Source: Martinezella tropici
GTDB taxonomy: Bacteria; Pseudomonadota; Alphaproteobacteria; Rhizobiales; Rhizobiaceae
Length of the DNA stretch: 64,000 nt
NCBI RefSeq assembly: GCF_008370325.1
Contig: NZ_VNIP01000001.1
Coordinates: forward strand, 372,001 to 436,000
Direction of reading: 5' to 3'
A program made the position numbers and the translations under genes. This document shows positions 35,889-44,245 of the stretch, in pieces (position 1 is the first letter of the stretch; every line of letters begins with the position of its first letter). The notes below the pieces were generated by a model. It worked only from the letters and a program-made list of their open reading frames with translations. It had not been told where the DNA came from and ran no database searches.

Positions 35889-36044
35889 GATGATGTCCTT
35901 GAAACGATAGGCAATAGAGATGAAGACTAACGGGGCCGCCGATTGCGCGGCCGGCTTCAATCTCTATCACGGAATGGGGCCATCCAAACGCCGAACTTCG
36001 GTTTTGTTGGCCGCGCGTCGAATGCTGGCCGGACGGGGGCGGCC

Positions 36045-36923
36045 TCACATGCGGTTGATATGCTTCGGATCCAGCGATCCGCTCAGCAGATGGCTGAAGG
36101 CGATGAGATTGCCCTGGAGACGGCCGCGCCGGTCGATATAGGGCGGCGGGTTGACGGAGCCGGCGAGGTTCGAGGCGACGTTGCCGCCCATCAGCTTGAG
36201 CGCCCATTTCAGCGAGACGGAGCGCTTCTTGACGAGATAGAGCGGATTGGCCACCTGGGAGTATCCCAGGCGCAGGCCCGATGTGCGCCCGGCCTTGACG
36301 CCGAGATGGACGCCGCGCAGGCGATTGAACTTGACGATCTTGCCGAAAGGACGAAGCCGCCGGCACAGATCGACATCTTCCTGCCAGGCGTAGAGCGGCA
36401 GATCCTCGTCGAAATAGATACCATTTGCGAGCATCGCTTTCCGGCGGAAGATCATGTTGCAGCCATAGGCGTTGTGTGTGTCCTCGATCGTCGGCGCCGG
36501 AAAGGGCGTGGCATCGGCTGCGAGTGCCGCATCCGCTTCGCCCGCCGTCAGGCCCGGTCCAAGGATACCGTCGCGGACGACTTCGCCGGTCGCCACGACG
36601 ATCTCCTCATCCGCCTCGAACAAGGCTTCCGTTTCGGCGAGATAGTTCGTTGCCGGAAAGAAATCGTCATCGAAGAAGACGACCACATCTAGGCCGACGG
36701 CCGCATCGATGATGGCATTGCGCTGCGGGCAGCTTCCCTGCGGCGAGGAGAGGATCGTCACCGGAAAAGGCGCAGAGCTCAAGCGCGCCATGTCGATATC
36801 GTCATCCCTGGTCGGACACAGGAAGAGGTGATCCGGCTTGCGCTTCTGTGTCGCAAGCCTGTCGATCATTGAGGCGAGGATCGCCTTGCGACCGCATGTC
36901 GCCACGCCAACGGCAATTTTCAT
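36045..36923 (-). CDS. Family 2 glycosyltransferase
   Basis: A 292-residue cytosolic glycosyltransferase of GT-A fold. KIAVGVATCGRKAILASMID begins the nucleotide-sugar domain, VVFFDDDFFP carries the DxD-type metal motif near residue 83-90, and WQEDVDLCRRLR is the ED-x acceptor motif. It likely adds a sugar to a surface polysaccharide. No export or polymerase gene lies next to it, so the polymer cannot be named. Confidence 0.85.
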   Translation of the reverse strand: MKIAVGVATCGRKAILASMIDRLATQKRKPDHLFLCPTRDDDIDMARLSSAPFPVTILSSPQGSCPQRNAIIDAAVGLDVVVFFDDDFFPATNYLAETEALFEADEEIVVATGEVVRDGILGPGLTAGEADAALAADATPFPAPTIEDTHNAYGCNMIFRRKAMLANGIYFDEDLPLYAWQEDVDLCRRLRPFGKIVKFNRLRGVHLGVKAGRTSGLRLGYSQVANPLYLVKKRSVSLKWALKLMGGNVASNLAGSVNPPPYIDRRGRLQGNLIAFSHLLSGSLDPKHINRM

Positions 36924-37102
36924 GGTGCATCCCCCGAGCATTATCCCAAGGTGCACAAAACCATCGAAATCTGAATCTTTGGTTGTATTAATCACCTGCA
37001 TTCAACGCATCGCCATAAAGCCGCTTCATTCGCCGGCGGCGAGATGGTCACGTTTCGGTCGAAGGGGCTTTAGCGGTTGCCGCGCGCTGATTTTAAAACG
37101 GT

Positions 37103-37585
37103 TCACTTGAAGTCACTGGGTATGTAAGGCTTGCATTTATAGGGTGTTGAGCCTTCCTTATCCCGAACGACAGCGTTGCCGTCGAGATCAAGCTCCAAAG
37201 TCCAGGACGTTTGTAAGCCGTTCGATCCCATGAAACCTCCAGTGAAGGTCACGTCGTCTCCTTGCCGGTTGAATCCGGTGACACCGCCAAGGTGGCGTTG
37301 ATATTCCTGCGAGCGCATGACGACGCCAACAAGAGCCGCTGATCCGGCGGACGCTGACAGGCCATATCCGCCATCGGGCGCGCAAGGCGTCATGTCGTAG
37401 ATAAATGGGCCGCTGACGCAACTGAGGATATGGCCGAACTGCTTTTTGGAATTCAGGTGAACGTATACATTAGCGTCGCCGTCACCCTTGCAGAGCAGAT
37501 GCATTGGCTTCTCTGCAGAAGCCGCCAACGCCGTTCCGGCGGCTGCCAGATAGGCGGTAACGGCGATTGCGTTCATCAGCTTCAT
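37103..37585 (-). CDS. Secreted protein of unknown function
   Basis: A 160-residue protein with a signal peptide (MKLMNAIAVTAYLAAAGTALAA). The mature part has four cysteines (LLCKGDGD, ILSCVSG, MTPCAPDG, YKCKPY) that could form two disulfides, and a repeated beta-like pattern (DDVTFTGGFMG and LELDLDGNAVV). I recognise no family. ATG 37585 starts the signal peptide; the longer frame is not needed. Confidence 0.65.
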   Translation of the reverse strand: MKLMNAIAVTAYLAAAGTALAASAEKPMHLLCKGDGDANVYVHLNSKKQFGHILSCVSGPFIYDMTPCAPDGGYGLSASAGSAALVGVVMRSQEYQRHLGGVTGFNRQGDDVTFTGGFMGSNGLQTSWTLELDLDGNAVVRDKEGSTPYKCKPYIPSDFK

Positions 37586-37732
37586 AGAGGTCTCCGGTTC
37601 AGCCATCTTCAGCCCACATCCGATCCCTGAATGGAGCGCCTCGGATTGCGATATTGCAGCCACGAAGATAGAGCAAGGAGGCGCCAGGAAACAGCAGCGC
37701 AGATCATTCGATGCTAAGTGTTTGGAAACAAA

Positions 37733-37808
37733 TGGTGCCGCTTACGTGACTCGAACACGTGACCCCATCATTACGAATGATGTGCTCTACCGACTGAGCT
37801 AAAGCGGC
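37733..37808 (-). tRNA. tRNA-Thr(CGU)
   Basis: The minus strand folds into a complete cloverleaf beginning GCCGCTTTAGCTCAGTCGG, with anticodon stem CATCA/TGATG around loop TTCGTAA (anticodon CGT), T-arm with GTTCGAGTC, and an encoded CCA end. It reads ACG codons. Confidence 0.95.
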
Positions 37809-37945
37809 ATTCTGCGGAGCATTCGGTTCGGCCCCGCGATTTGCATGGCGCTGATACAGTCTATACGGTCAGATTTCAAGCGCTCAAATCGCCAATTGGC
37901 AAAAAAGCGAGACGCCTGTGAAAAAAGAACCGCTTTCGGCGCTGA

Positions 37946-38905
37946 TCAAAGCGCCAGCCGGGCGCGCGCCTGCCGGTATTCTGCCTCCAATCTGTCGACC
38001 AGTGCCGAAACTGGCTGGATGGATTTGACGGCGCCGATACCCTGTCCGGAGCCCCAGATGTCCTTCCAGGCCTTCACGCCGGTCGTGGCGGCTTCGAAAT
38101 CCATTTTCGAAGGGTCGGCTTCGGGCAATTTGTCGGGATCCAGCCCGGCGGCGCGGATCGACGGCTTCAGATAATTGCCGTGAACGCCGGTGAAATAGTT
38201 GGAATAGACGATATCGGCGGCGGTGCCCTCGACGATCGCCTGCTTGTAGGCCTCCGCCGCTCGCGCTTCCTCCGTCGCGATGAAGGGCGAGCCGATATAG
38301 GCGAGGTCGGCACCGGCCGCCTGCGCCGCCAGGATACCGCCGCCGGTGGCGATCGCACCCGCCAGTAGCAGCGGCCCGTCGAACCATTCTCGGATCTCCT
38401 GCACGAGCGCGAAGGGCGAAAGCTGGCCGGCATGACCACCGGCACCCGCTGCCACGGCGATCAGCCCGTCTGCACCCTTGCGGATCGCCGAGTTCGCGTG
38501 CCGATTGTTGATGATGTCGTGCAGCACGATGCCGCCATAGGAATGCACGGCCGCATTCACCTCGGGCACTGCGCCGAGCGAGGAAATGACGATCGGCACC
38601 TTGTACTTCACGCAAAGCATGAGGTCGTGCTCCAGGCGCCTGTTTGACGTATGGACGATCTGGTTGACCGCAAATGGAGCTGCCGGCCGCTCCGGATTTG
38701 CGGCACTGTGTGCGGCAAGATCCTCGGTGATCATCGCCAGCCATTCGTCGAGCTGGCTTTCCGGCCGCGCGTTGAGCGCCGGAAAGGAGCCGACGACGCC
38801 AGCCTTGCATTGCGCCAGCGTCAGCGCCGGATGCGAGATGATGAAGAGAGGCGAAGCCACGACCGGCAGGCGCAGATGCTCGGTCAGGATGGAGGGAAGG
38901 GCCAT
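37946..38905 (-). CDS. Nitronate monooxygenase (2-nitropropane dioxygenase family)
   Basis: A 319-residue FMN-dependent TIM-barrel enzyme that oxidises nitronates such as propionate-3-nitronate. LRLPVVASPLFIISHPALTL, AAGAGGHAGQLSPFALVQEI, LLLAGAIATGGGILAAQAAG and DLAYIGSPFIATEE are family blocks, with the His of GGHAG near the flavin. ATG 38905 is chosen; 38914 is a possible alternative. The palindrome just before the start resembles that of fadD, suggesting co-regulation. Confidence 0.88.
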   Translation of the reverse strand: MALPSILTEHLRLPVVASPLFIISHPALTLAQCKAGVVGSFPALNARPESQLDEWLAMITEDLAAHSAANPERPAAPFAVNQIVHTSNRRLEHDLMLCVKYKVPIVISSLGAVPEVNAAVHSYGGIVLHDIINNRHANSAIRKGADGLIAVAAGAGGHAGQLSPFALVQEIREWFDGPLLLAGAIATGGGILAAQAAGADLAYIGSPFIATEEARAAEAYKQAIVEGTAADIVYSNYFTGVHGNYLKPSIRAAGLDPDKLPEADPSKMDFEAATTGVKAWKDIWGSGQGIGAVKSIQPVSALVDRLEAEYRQARARLAL

Positions 38906-38921
38906 GAATATCATCCGATAT

Positions 38922-38943
38922 TTGACGTTTACGAAAACGTCAA
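38922..38943. promoter_or_regulatory. TTGACGTTT...AAACGTCAA operator before the nitronate monooxygenase gene
   Basis: A 22-bp inverted repeat with arms TTGACGTTT and AAACGTCAA. Each strand contains a 14 of 16 match to the perfect fadD palindrome, so two overlapping sites are possible. It lies about 17 bp from the start codon, where a bound protein would block transcription. Confidence 0.6.
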
Positions 38944-38984
38944 AGGGATAGCAGATGTGGATGGTGAGGGGAAGATGGAGGGAG

Positions 38985-39137
<153 letters not shown>

Positions 39138-39316
39138 CCTCCACCCCATTTGCGTCGCCTTTGCCGTTTATCCCCGCCCGAGTGCCCGCAGCTCCCGCCG
39201 GAGGCTTGCGTATTGCCGGACGGGGCGTTACCGAATCCGGTTAACGAATGATAAAATATGGCTGTCTTGCCGGCGGACTATGCGAGTATGTGGCGAGTAA
39301 GAGTAAAGGACCTGAT

Positions 39317-40555
39317 GTGAGCGGATTAGAAACGGCTATCAGAAGCGCGTTGGAGCGGTCCGATCGCGCCAATCCGGAGATCCGGGCTCGCATCTATCAA
39401 TCGGCACGACAGGCGCTGGAAGCCGGTCTTCGCAAGCAGGACATTACCGATATCGATGTCGTCTCCGCCCAGCGTCAGCGGCTGGAGGCGACGATCCGGC
39501 AGATCGAGGCCGAGGAGCGCACCCGCCCGGCGCAGGAGGTGCCTGTTTCGCCGGAGCTCGACGCCCCGCATGTTTCCTCCCCTCTACCTGGGCCGGAAGC
39601 CGTGCAGCGGCCGGATCCGGTCACGAGCGTGCGCGGCGAAACCCGCAACCCGCCGCTTTCGTCGCGTGCGCCTCAGGTCGCCGAGCCGATGTCGGTGACA
39701 CCAGCGGCGCGTGAGAGCGATTTCGGCGATATGCGTGCCGGCCCCGCCGATCATCTCGGCGCCGACAGCGACGCGCGCTCAGTGGCCGATGCGCCCGCCC
39801 CCGCCCGATCGATGAATTTCAAGCCGGAGCGGGCAGCCGTGCGCCGCAAGCCGCGCAAATTCTTCTCGCGCCTGCTGATCTTCTGCATCCTGCTCGCCTT
39901 TCTCGGTGTCGGCGCCTGGTGGATCAAGACATCGGGCGTCTTCATGACCGCCGCGCAGAGGGATACGAGCGTGCGCAACCCGCCGGCGCATGTCGATTCG
40001 CAGGATTTCAGCGGCAACAGCAGCGATGACGATACGTCTGATGAGGACGATAATAGCGGTCCCGTCAATCCTGGGCTGGCGACCATCGACCCGCAGAACA
40101 GCTTCTCCGACGAGTGGGTCGAAGTCCTGAAGCCGACGGAAGCGCAGAAGATCGCAACCGGCCAACAGTCGAAGGCGGAGAACGTCTCGGAAAATGAGGG
40201 GCCGGCCGTGCGGCTGACCTCGCTCAGCAGTGGTTCGGACGGCAACGCGACGGTCGAAGTGCCCGTCAATGTGCTGCAGCAGATGGCGGGCAAGCCATCG
40301 ACGATCGCATTGACGCTGCAGTCCACTTCGGACGCACCGACGCAGATCACCGTGGAATGCGATTTCGGTTCGCTCGGCCGCTGCGGACGTCATCGCTTCA
40401 CTGTCAGCCGCCAGAAGACGGATGCGCTCTTCCGGATCCAGTTCGATCGCTCGCTGGCGCCGACCGGTCCCGGTCACCTCGTCATCAACAGCGATGTCGA
40501 CGGCAAGGCTCGCGGCGTCAATGTCTACGCCATCCGCGTTCTGCCCGGGCAATAG
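39317..40555 (+). CDS. Conserved-looking single-pass membrane protein of unknown function
   Basis: A 412-residue protein. Residues 1-70 are helical and charged (SALERSDRANPEIRARIYQS, then coiled-coil-like QRLEATIRQIEAEERTRP), a Pro-rich disordered stretch follows to about 180, one transmembrane helix (LLIFCILLAFLGVGAWW) lies near 190, an acidic linker (SSDDDTSDEDD) near 240, and a beta-rich C-terminal domain faces the periplasm. GTG 39317 is chosen because AAAGGA stands 6 nt before it; the upstream ATG 39248 lacks such a site. No family is recognised. Confidence 0.72.
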   Translation: MSGLETAIRSALERSDRANPEIRARIYQSARQALEAGLRKQDITDIDVVSAQRQRLEATIRQIEAEERTRPAQEVPVSPELDAPHVSSPLPGPEAVQRPDPVTSVRGETRNPPLSSRAPQVAEPMSVTPAARESDFGDMRAGPADHLGADSDARSVADAPAPARSMNFKPERAAVRRKPRKFFSRLLIFCILLAFLGVGAWWIKTSGVFMTAAQRDTSVRNPPAHVDSQDFSGNSSDDDTSDEDDNSGPVNPGLATIDPQNSFSDEWVEVLKPTEAQKIATGQQSKAENVSENEGPAVRLTSLSSGSDGNATVEVPVNVLQQMAGKPSTIALTLQSTSDAPTQITVECDFGSLGRCGRHRFTVSRQKTDALFRIQFDRSLAPTGPGHLVINSDVDGKARGVNVYAIRVLPGQ

Positions 40556-40579
40556 ACTTCGCCCCGGACGATCTCTCGT

Positions 40580-41461
40580 CTATTTGACAAAGCCTGTTCC
40601 CGTATCGAGGATCTTGTCGTCGATTTCGCCGATGGCCTTGCTGTCCTTGCCGTCATAGTCGAGCGTCAGCAGAATGTGACGGATGAGGTTCAAGCGCGCC
40701 CGTCGTTTGTCGTTGGCGCGGATGACGGTCCAGGGCGCATGATCGGTATGCGTTTCCTCCAGCATGCGATCGCGCTTTTCGCTGTAATCCTTCCATTTCG
40801 GCAGGGCGGCGATATCCATGGAGGAAAGCTTCCAGACGGCACGTGGATCATGACGCCGGTCGTGGAAGCGCTTCAGCTGCATCTCCCGGCCGATATCGAG
40901 ATAGAATTTGAAGAAATGAATGCCGTCCTGGACGATGAGCTTTTCCATCCTGGGGGCCTGCTTCAGGAACTGCTCATATTGTTGCGGCGTGCAGAAACCC
41001 ATGACTGGCTCCACGCCGGCGCGGTTGTACCATGAACGGTCGAACAGCACGAATTCGCCCGCCGTCGGAAACTGGGCGACATAGCGCTGGAAATACCATT
41101 GGCCGGCCTCGCGATCCGTCGGCTTGGTCAGTGCCACGACGCGCGCCAGGCGGGGGTTCATATGCGCCGAGGTCGCGGCGATTGATCCTCCCTTGCCGGC
41201 AGCATCACGCCCTTCGAACAGCGCCATCACCCGCTTGCCGGTCGCCTGCAGCCAGAACTGTACCTTGATGAGCTCGATCTGCAGTACCTCCAGCTCCTCC
41301 AGATAGTCTTCTTCCTTGAGCTTCTTCTTGTAGGGATAGTCGCCTGATGTCAGCGCCTCGTCGTCGATCCAGCTTGGCAGAACGGGGTCATCGACATCGA
41401 ACAGGCGCTTTGTGCCATGGATATCCAGTTCCACAGCGCGGCTTTCCGCTTCCTCTCCCAT
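40580..41461 (-). CDS. ppk2: Polyphosphate kinase 2
   Basis: A 293-residue PPK2 class enzyme that transfers phosphate between polyphosphate and nucleoside diphosphates. [10 protein letters not shown] at about residues 83-92 is Walker [18 protein letters not shown] near 140 is the Walker B/lid region, and [17 protein letters not shown] is typical. It is divergent from phoR of the phosphate regulon, so it likely manages phosphate stores under Pho control. GGAG precedes the ATG. A terminator-like hairpin lies in its leader. Confidence 0.92.
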   Translation of the reverse strand: MGEEAESRAVELDIHGTKRLFDVDDPVLPSWIDDEALTSGDYPYKKKLKEEDYLEELEVLQIELIKVQFWLQATGKRVMALFEGRDAAGKGGSIAATSAHMNPRLARVVALTKPTDREAGQWYFQRYVAQFPTAGEFVLFDRSWYNRAGVEPVMGFCTPQQYEQFLKQAPRMEKLIVQDGIHFFKFYLDIGREMQLKRFHDRRHDPRAVWKLSSMDIAALPKWKDYSEKRDRMLEETHTDHAPWTVIRANDKRRARLNLIRHILLTLDYDGKDSKAIGEIDDKILDTGTGFVK

Positions 41462-41515
41462 TATCGGCTCCTCGGTTGTTTACGCTTCGTTAATCCTGCC
41501 GCTCGGCCGCGGCAA

Positions 41516-41544
41516 AAAAGCTCTTCGGGGAAATTGGAGCTTTT
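41516..41544 (-). promoter_or_regulatory. Terminator-like hairpin in the ppk2 leader
   Basis: AAAAGCTC and GAGCTTTT pair across a 13-nt loop, and on the minus strand the stem is followed by two more T residues. It stands 55 bp before the ppk2 start in a divergent gap, where no upstream minus-strand gene needs ending, so it may be an attenuator. Confidence 0.45.
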
Positions 41545-41706
41545 ATCCAATAGTTTCAAGCCCTTTGCCCACTTCCTCTTTTGCCGGCTACATTTATTAT
41601 GGTCAGTTACCGGCTTCTGTGGATGGAGCCGAATACTTCTGTCATGAATCACGTCTAAGACGCGGAATCCAGCATTCCATGATGGTAGGCGAAGGGACGG
41701 GCGCAT

Positions 41707-42963
41707 TTGGAAGATGAATGGTCATTTGTCAGGAAGTTGACGGCGCGGCTGCGGCAGGAGGTTGCCATCCTCATCTTGGCGACGCTCATCGCCATACTTG
41801 CGCTCATTGAAGGCATCAATACCGGCGCCGTATTCTGGATCTGGATCATCGTCATGATCGTCACGCTGCTGCGCCCGCCGCTGGTGGAGCGCGTGGTGGT
41901 GCCGTCGCAGGCCGAACCGGCGCCGGTCGATCCGCAGACATTGTTGCATGCCGTTTTCTCAGGCTTGGCGGCGCTCGATACGCCGGCGTTGATCATCGAC
42001 CGCGAGGCATCCGTGCTTTTGCAGAATGCCGCCGTCGAAAAAGCCTTCGGTGCGTTTCCGATCGGCGCCCATATTTCTTCGAAGCTGCGCTCGCCGGCCC
42101 TGCTCGACATGGTTCGCGAAACCATCGCGACCAACACGCCGAACCAGATCGAGCATTCCGAGCGCCTGCCCTCGGAGCGCGTCTATATTGTCCGCATCGC
42201 GCCCATCGACGTGCCGGAGACGGATGCGCAGCAGGAAGCGCTTTTCCTGCTCTCCTTCCGGGACATATCCGAGCTGCGCCACATCGATCGCATGCGCTCC
42301 GATTTCGTCGCCAATGCCAGCCATGAATTGCGCACGCCGCTCGCGTCGTTGCGGGGCTTCATCGAGACGATCCAGGGGCCTGCCAAATCGGATCCGAAGG
42401 CTCAGCAGCGCTTCCTTGGAATTATGCTGGACCAGACGACGCGCATGAGCAGGCTGGTCGATGACCTGCTGTCGCTGTCCAGGCTGGAACTGAAGTCGCA
42501 TATCGCGCCGGATCAGAAGGTGGATCTGGTGCCGCTGCTCGGCCATGTGCGCGACTCGCTGCTTCCCCTTGCCGGGGATCTCGACGTCTCGATCAACCTG
42601 CATCTGCCATCCGGCAAGGTCGAGGTATCGGGCGATCGCGACGAGCTGGTGCAGGTTTTTGAAAACTTGATCGAGAACGCCTGCAAATATGGTCAGGAGG
42701 GCAAAGCGGTCGATGTTTCCCTCAAAAGCGATGCGAGCCAGGCCGTCGAGGTCGTCATCTCCGACAAAGGGCCTGGGATTCCCGCAGAACATGTGCCGCG
42801 TCTGACCGAGCGCTTCTATCGCGTAAACGTTGAGGACAGCCGCTCCAAGAAAGGCACCGGTCTCGGGCTCGCCATCGTCAAGCACATTCTCACCCGCCAC
42901 CGCGCCAGATTGATCGTCAAGTCCGAAGTGGGGAAGGGAACCGACTTTACCGTCCGTTTCTGA
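41707..42963 (+). CDS. phoR: Phosphate regulon sensor histidine kinase
   Basis: A 418-residue inner-membrane kinase. Two transmembrane helices span about residues 20-55, a PAS domain 85-190, and the dimerisation domain has the phosphoryl-accepting His206 in NASHELRTPLASL. The ATPase domain follows with N-box ENLIENACKYG, G1 box DKGPGIP and GTGLGLAIVKHIL. TTG 41707 is used: no in-frame ATG or GTG fits, and AAGGGA lies upstream. It phosphorylates PhoB when phosphate is scarce. Confidence 0.93.
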   Translation: MEDEWSFVRKLTARLRQEVAILILATLIAILALIEGINTGAVFWIWIIVMIVTLLRPPLVERVVVPSQAEPAPVDPQTLLHAVFSGLAALDTPALIIDREASVLLQNAAVEKAFGAFPIGAHISSKLRSPALLDMVRETIATNTPNQIEHSERLPSERVYIVRIAPIDVPETDAQQEALFLLSFRDISELRHIDRMRSDFVANASHELRTPLASLRGFIETIQGPAKSDPKAQQRFLGIMLDQTTRMSRLVDDLLSLSRLELKSHIAPDQKVDLVPLLGHVRDSLLPLAGDLDVSINLHLPSGKVEVSGDRDELVQVFENLIENACKYGQEGKAVDVSLKSDASQAVEVVISDKGPGIPAEHVPRLTERFYRVNVEDSRSKKGTGLGLAIVKHILTRHRARLIVKSEVGKGTDFTVRF

Positions 42964-43023
42964 ATACCTCTGTGAATCCTCCATTTCTGGTCAGATTTAT
43001 CCAAACAATATCAGCTAGATGAA

Positions 43024-43052
43024 CTGTCATAATTGTTTCACTCGCCTGACAT
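43024..43052 (+). promoter_or_regulatory. Triple Pho box upstream of pstS
   Basis: CTGTCAT (43024), GTTTCAC (43035) and CTGACAT (43046) are spaced exactly 11 bp apart, matching PhoB half-site periodicity. They lie about 95-125 bp before the pstS ATG. PhoB activation under phosphate limitation is expected. Confidence 0.82.
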
Positions 43053-43147
43053 AAAAGGGCGGTGTTTTCGCCAGTAAGAATGGATCGCTGAAAAGGTGGA
43101 TGTGGCGTCTGCCGCGGCGCTCTTCAAAGCTCATTAGAGGATTCATT

Positions 43148-44182
43148 ATGAATGCTTTGAAATTATCCATTCTTGCGCTGGTTGCGTCGGCCGCCTTTTC
43201 AGGTGCTGCCATGGCGCGCGATCAAATCCAGATCGCCGGCTCGTCTACGGTATTTCCGTATGCCAAGATCGTCGCCGAGTCCTTTGGCGAGACCTTTACC
43301 AATTTCAAGACTCCCATTGTGGAGTCCGGTGGCTCGGGGGCCGGGCTGAAGGAATTCTGCAAGGGTGTCGGAACGGATTCCATCGACATCGCCAATTCGT
43401 CGCGCCCGATCAAGGACAGCGAAGTCCAAGCCTGCAAGGCCGCCGGCGTCGCTGATATCCAGCAGATCAAGATCGGCTATGACGGCATCGTCTTCGCCTT
43501 CGACAAGAGCAACCCCGACATCAAATTCGAGCCGGTCGATCTTTACAAGGCGCTCGCTGCCGAGGTCGTCGTCGATGGCAGGCTGGTTGCCAACCCTTAC
43601 AAGAAGTGGTCGCAGATCAACCCGTCGCTGCCGGACTTCGAGATCGCGGCCTATATTCCAGGCGAGAAGCACGGTACGCGCGAAGTCTTCGAGGAAAAGG
43701 TGCTTGCCGCCGGCTGCAAGGCCTCCGGCGCAGTTGAGGCGATCAAAGCCGCGGTCAAGGCTGCCGATCAGCAGGCCGAGAAGTGCATCGCCGTGCGCAA
43801 GGATGGCGTCGCGGTCGACATCGACGGCGACTATCCGGAGACGCTGGCCCGCATCAATGCCAACAAGCATGGCATCGGCGTTTTCGGCCTCTATTTCTTC
43901 CAGAATAATGCCGACAAGCTGAAGGTCGCCACCGTCGGCGGCATCGTGCCCTCGGGGCAGACGATCGCCGACGGCACCTATCCTGTGTCGCGGCCGTTGT
44001 TCTTCTACGTCAAGAAGGCCCATCTGGGTGTCATCCCGGGCCTCAAGGAATATGTCGATTTCTTCACGAGCGATCAGATGATCGGACCGGACGGCCCGCT
44101 GGCCGAATATGGCCTCGTGCCGGCGCCCGATGCCGAGCGCGACCGAATCCGCAAGGATTTCGCGGATGGGAAGATCATGTGA
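43148..44182 (+). CDS. pstS: Phosphate-binding periplasmic protein
   Basis: A 344-residue periplasmic protein with signal peptide MNALKLSILALVASAAFSGAA cut here for length, mature start RDQIQIAGSSTVFPYAK. GSSTVFP, ESGGSGAGLKEFC and NSSRPIKDSE are the phosphate-binding loops of PstS. The start at ATG 43148 gives a clean signal peptide. It is the first gene after the Pho box and feeds phosphate to PstCA. Confidence 0.95.
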   Translation: MNALKLSILALVASAAFSGAAMARDQIQIAGSSTVFPYAKIVAESFGETFTNFKTPIVESGGSGAGLKEFCKGVGTDSIDIANSSRPIKDSEVQACKAAGVADIQQIKIGYDGIVFAFDKSNPDIKFEPVDLYKALAAEVVVDGRLVANPYKKWSQINPSLPDFEIAAYIPGEKHGTREVFEEKVLAAGCKASGAVEAIKAAVKAADQQAEKCIAVRKDGVAVDIDGDYPETLARINANKHGIGVFGLYFFQNNADKLKVATVGGIVPSGQTIADGTYPVSRPLFFYVKKAHLGVIPGLKEYVDFFTSDQMIGPDGPLAEYGLVPAPDAERDRIRKDFADGKIM

Positions 44183-44245
44183 ATGCGTAAGGACTGAGCG
44201 GCGGGGCGGCCCTATGGCTGCGCCGGCGTTCGCCGGGGAATGAGA

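Noticed and set aside
41617..41656. Possible Pho box before phoR
   Set aside because: CTGTCAT at 41639 is a perfect half-site, but the neighbouring 11-bp units match poorly, so it was not called.
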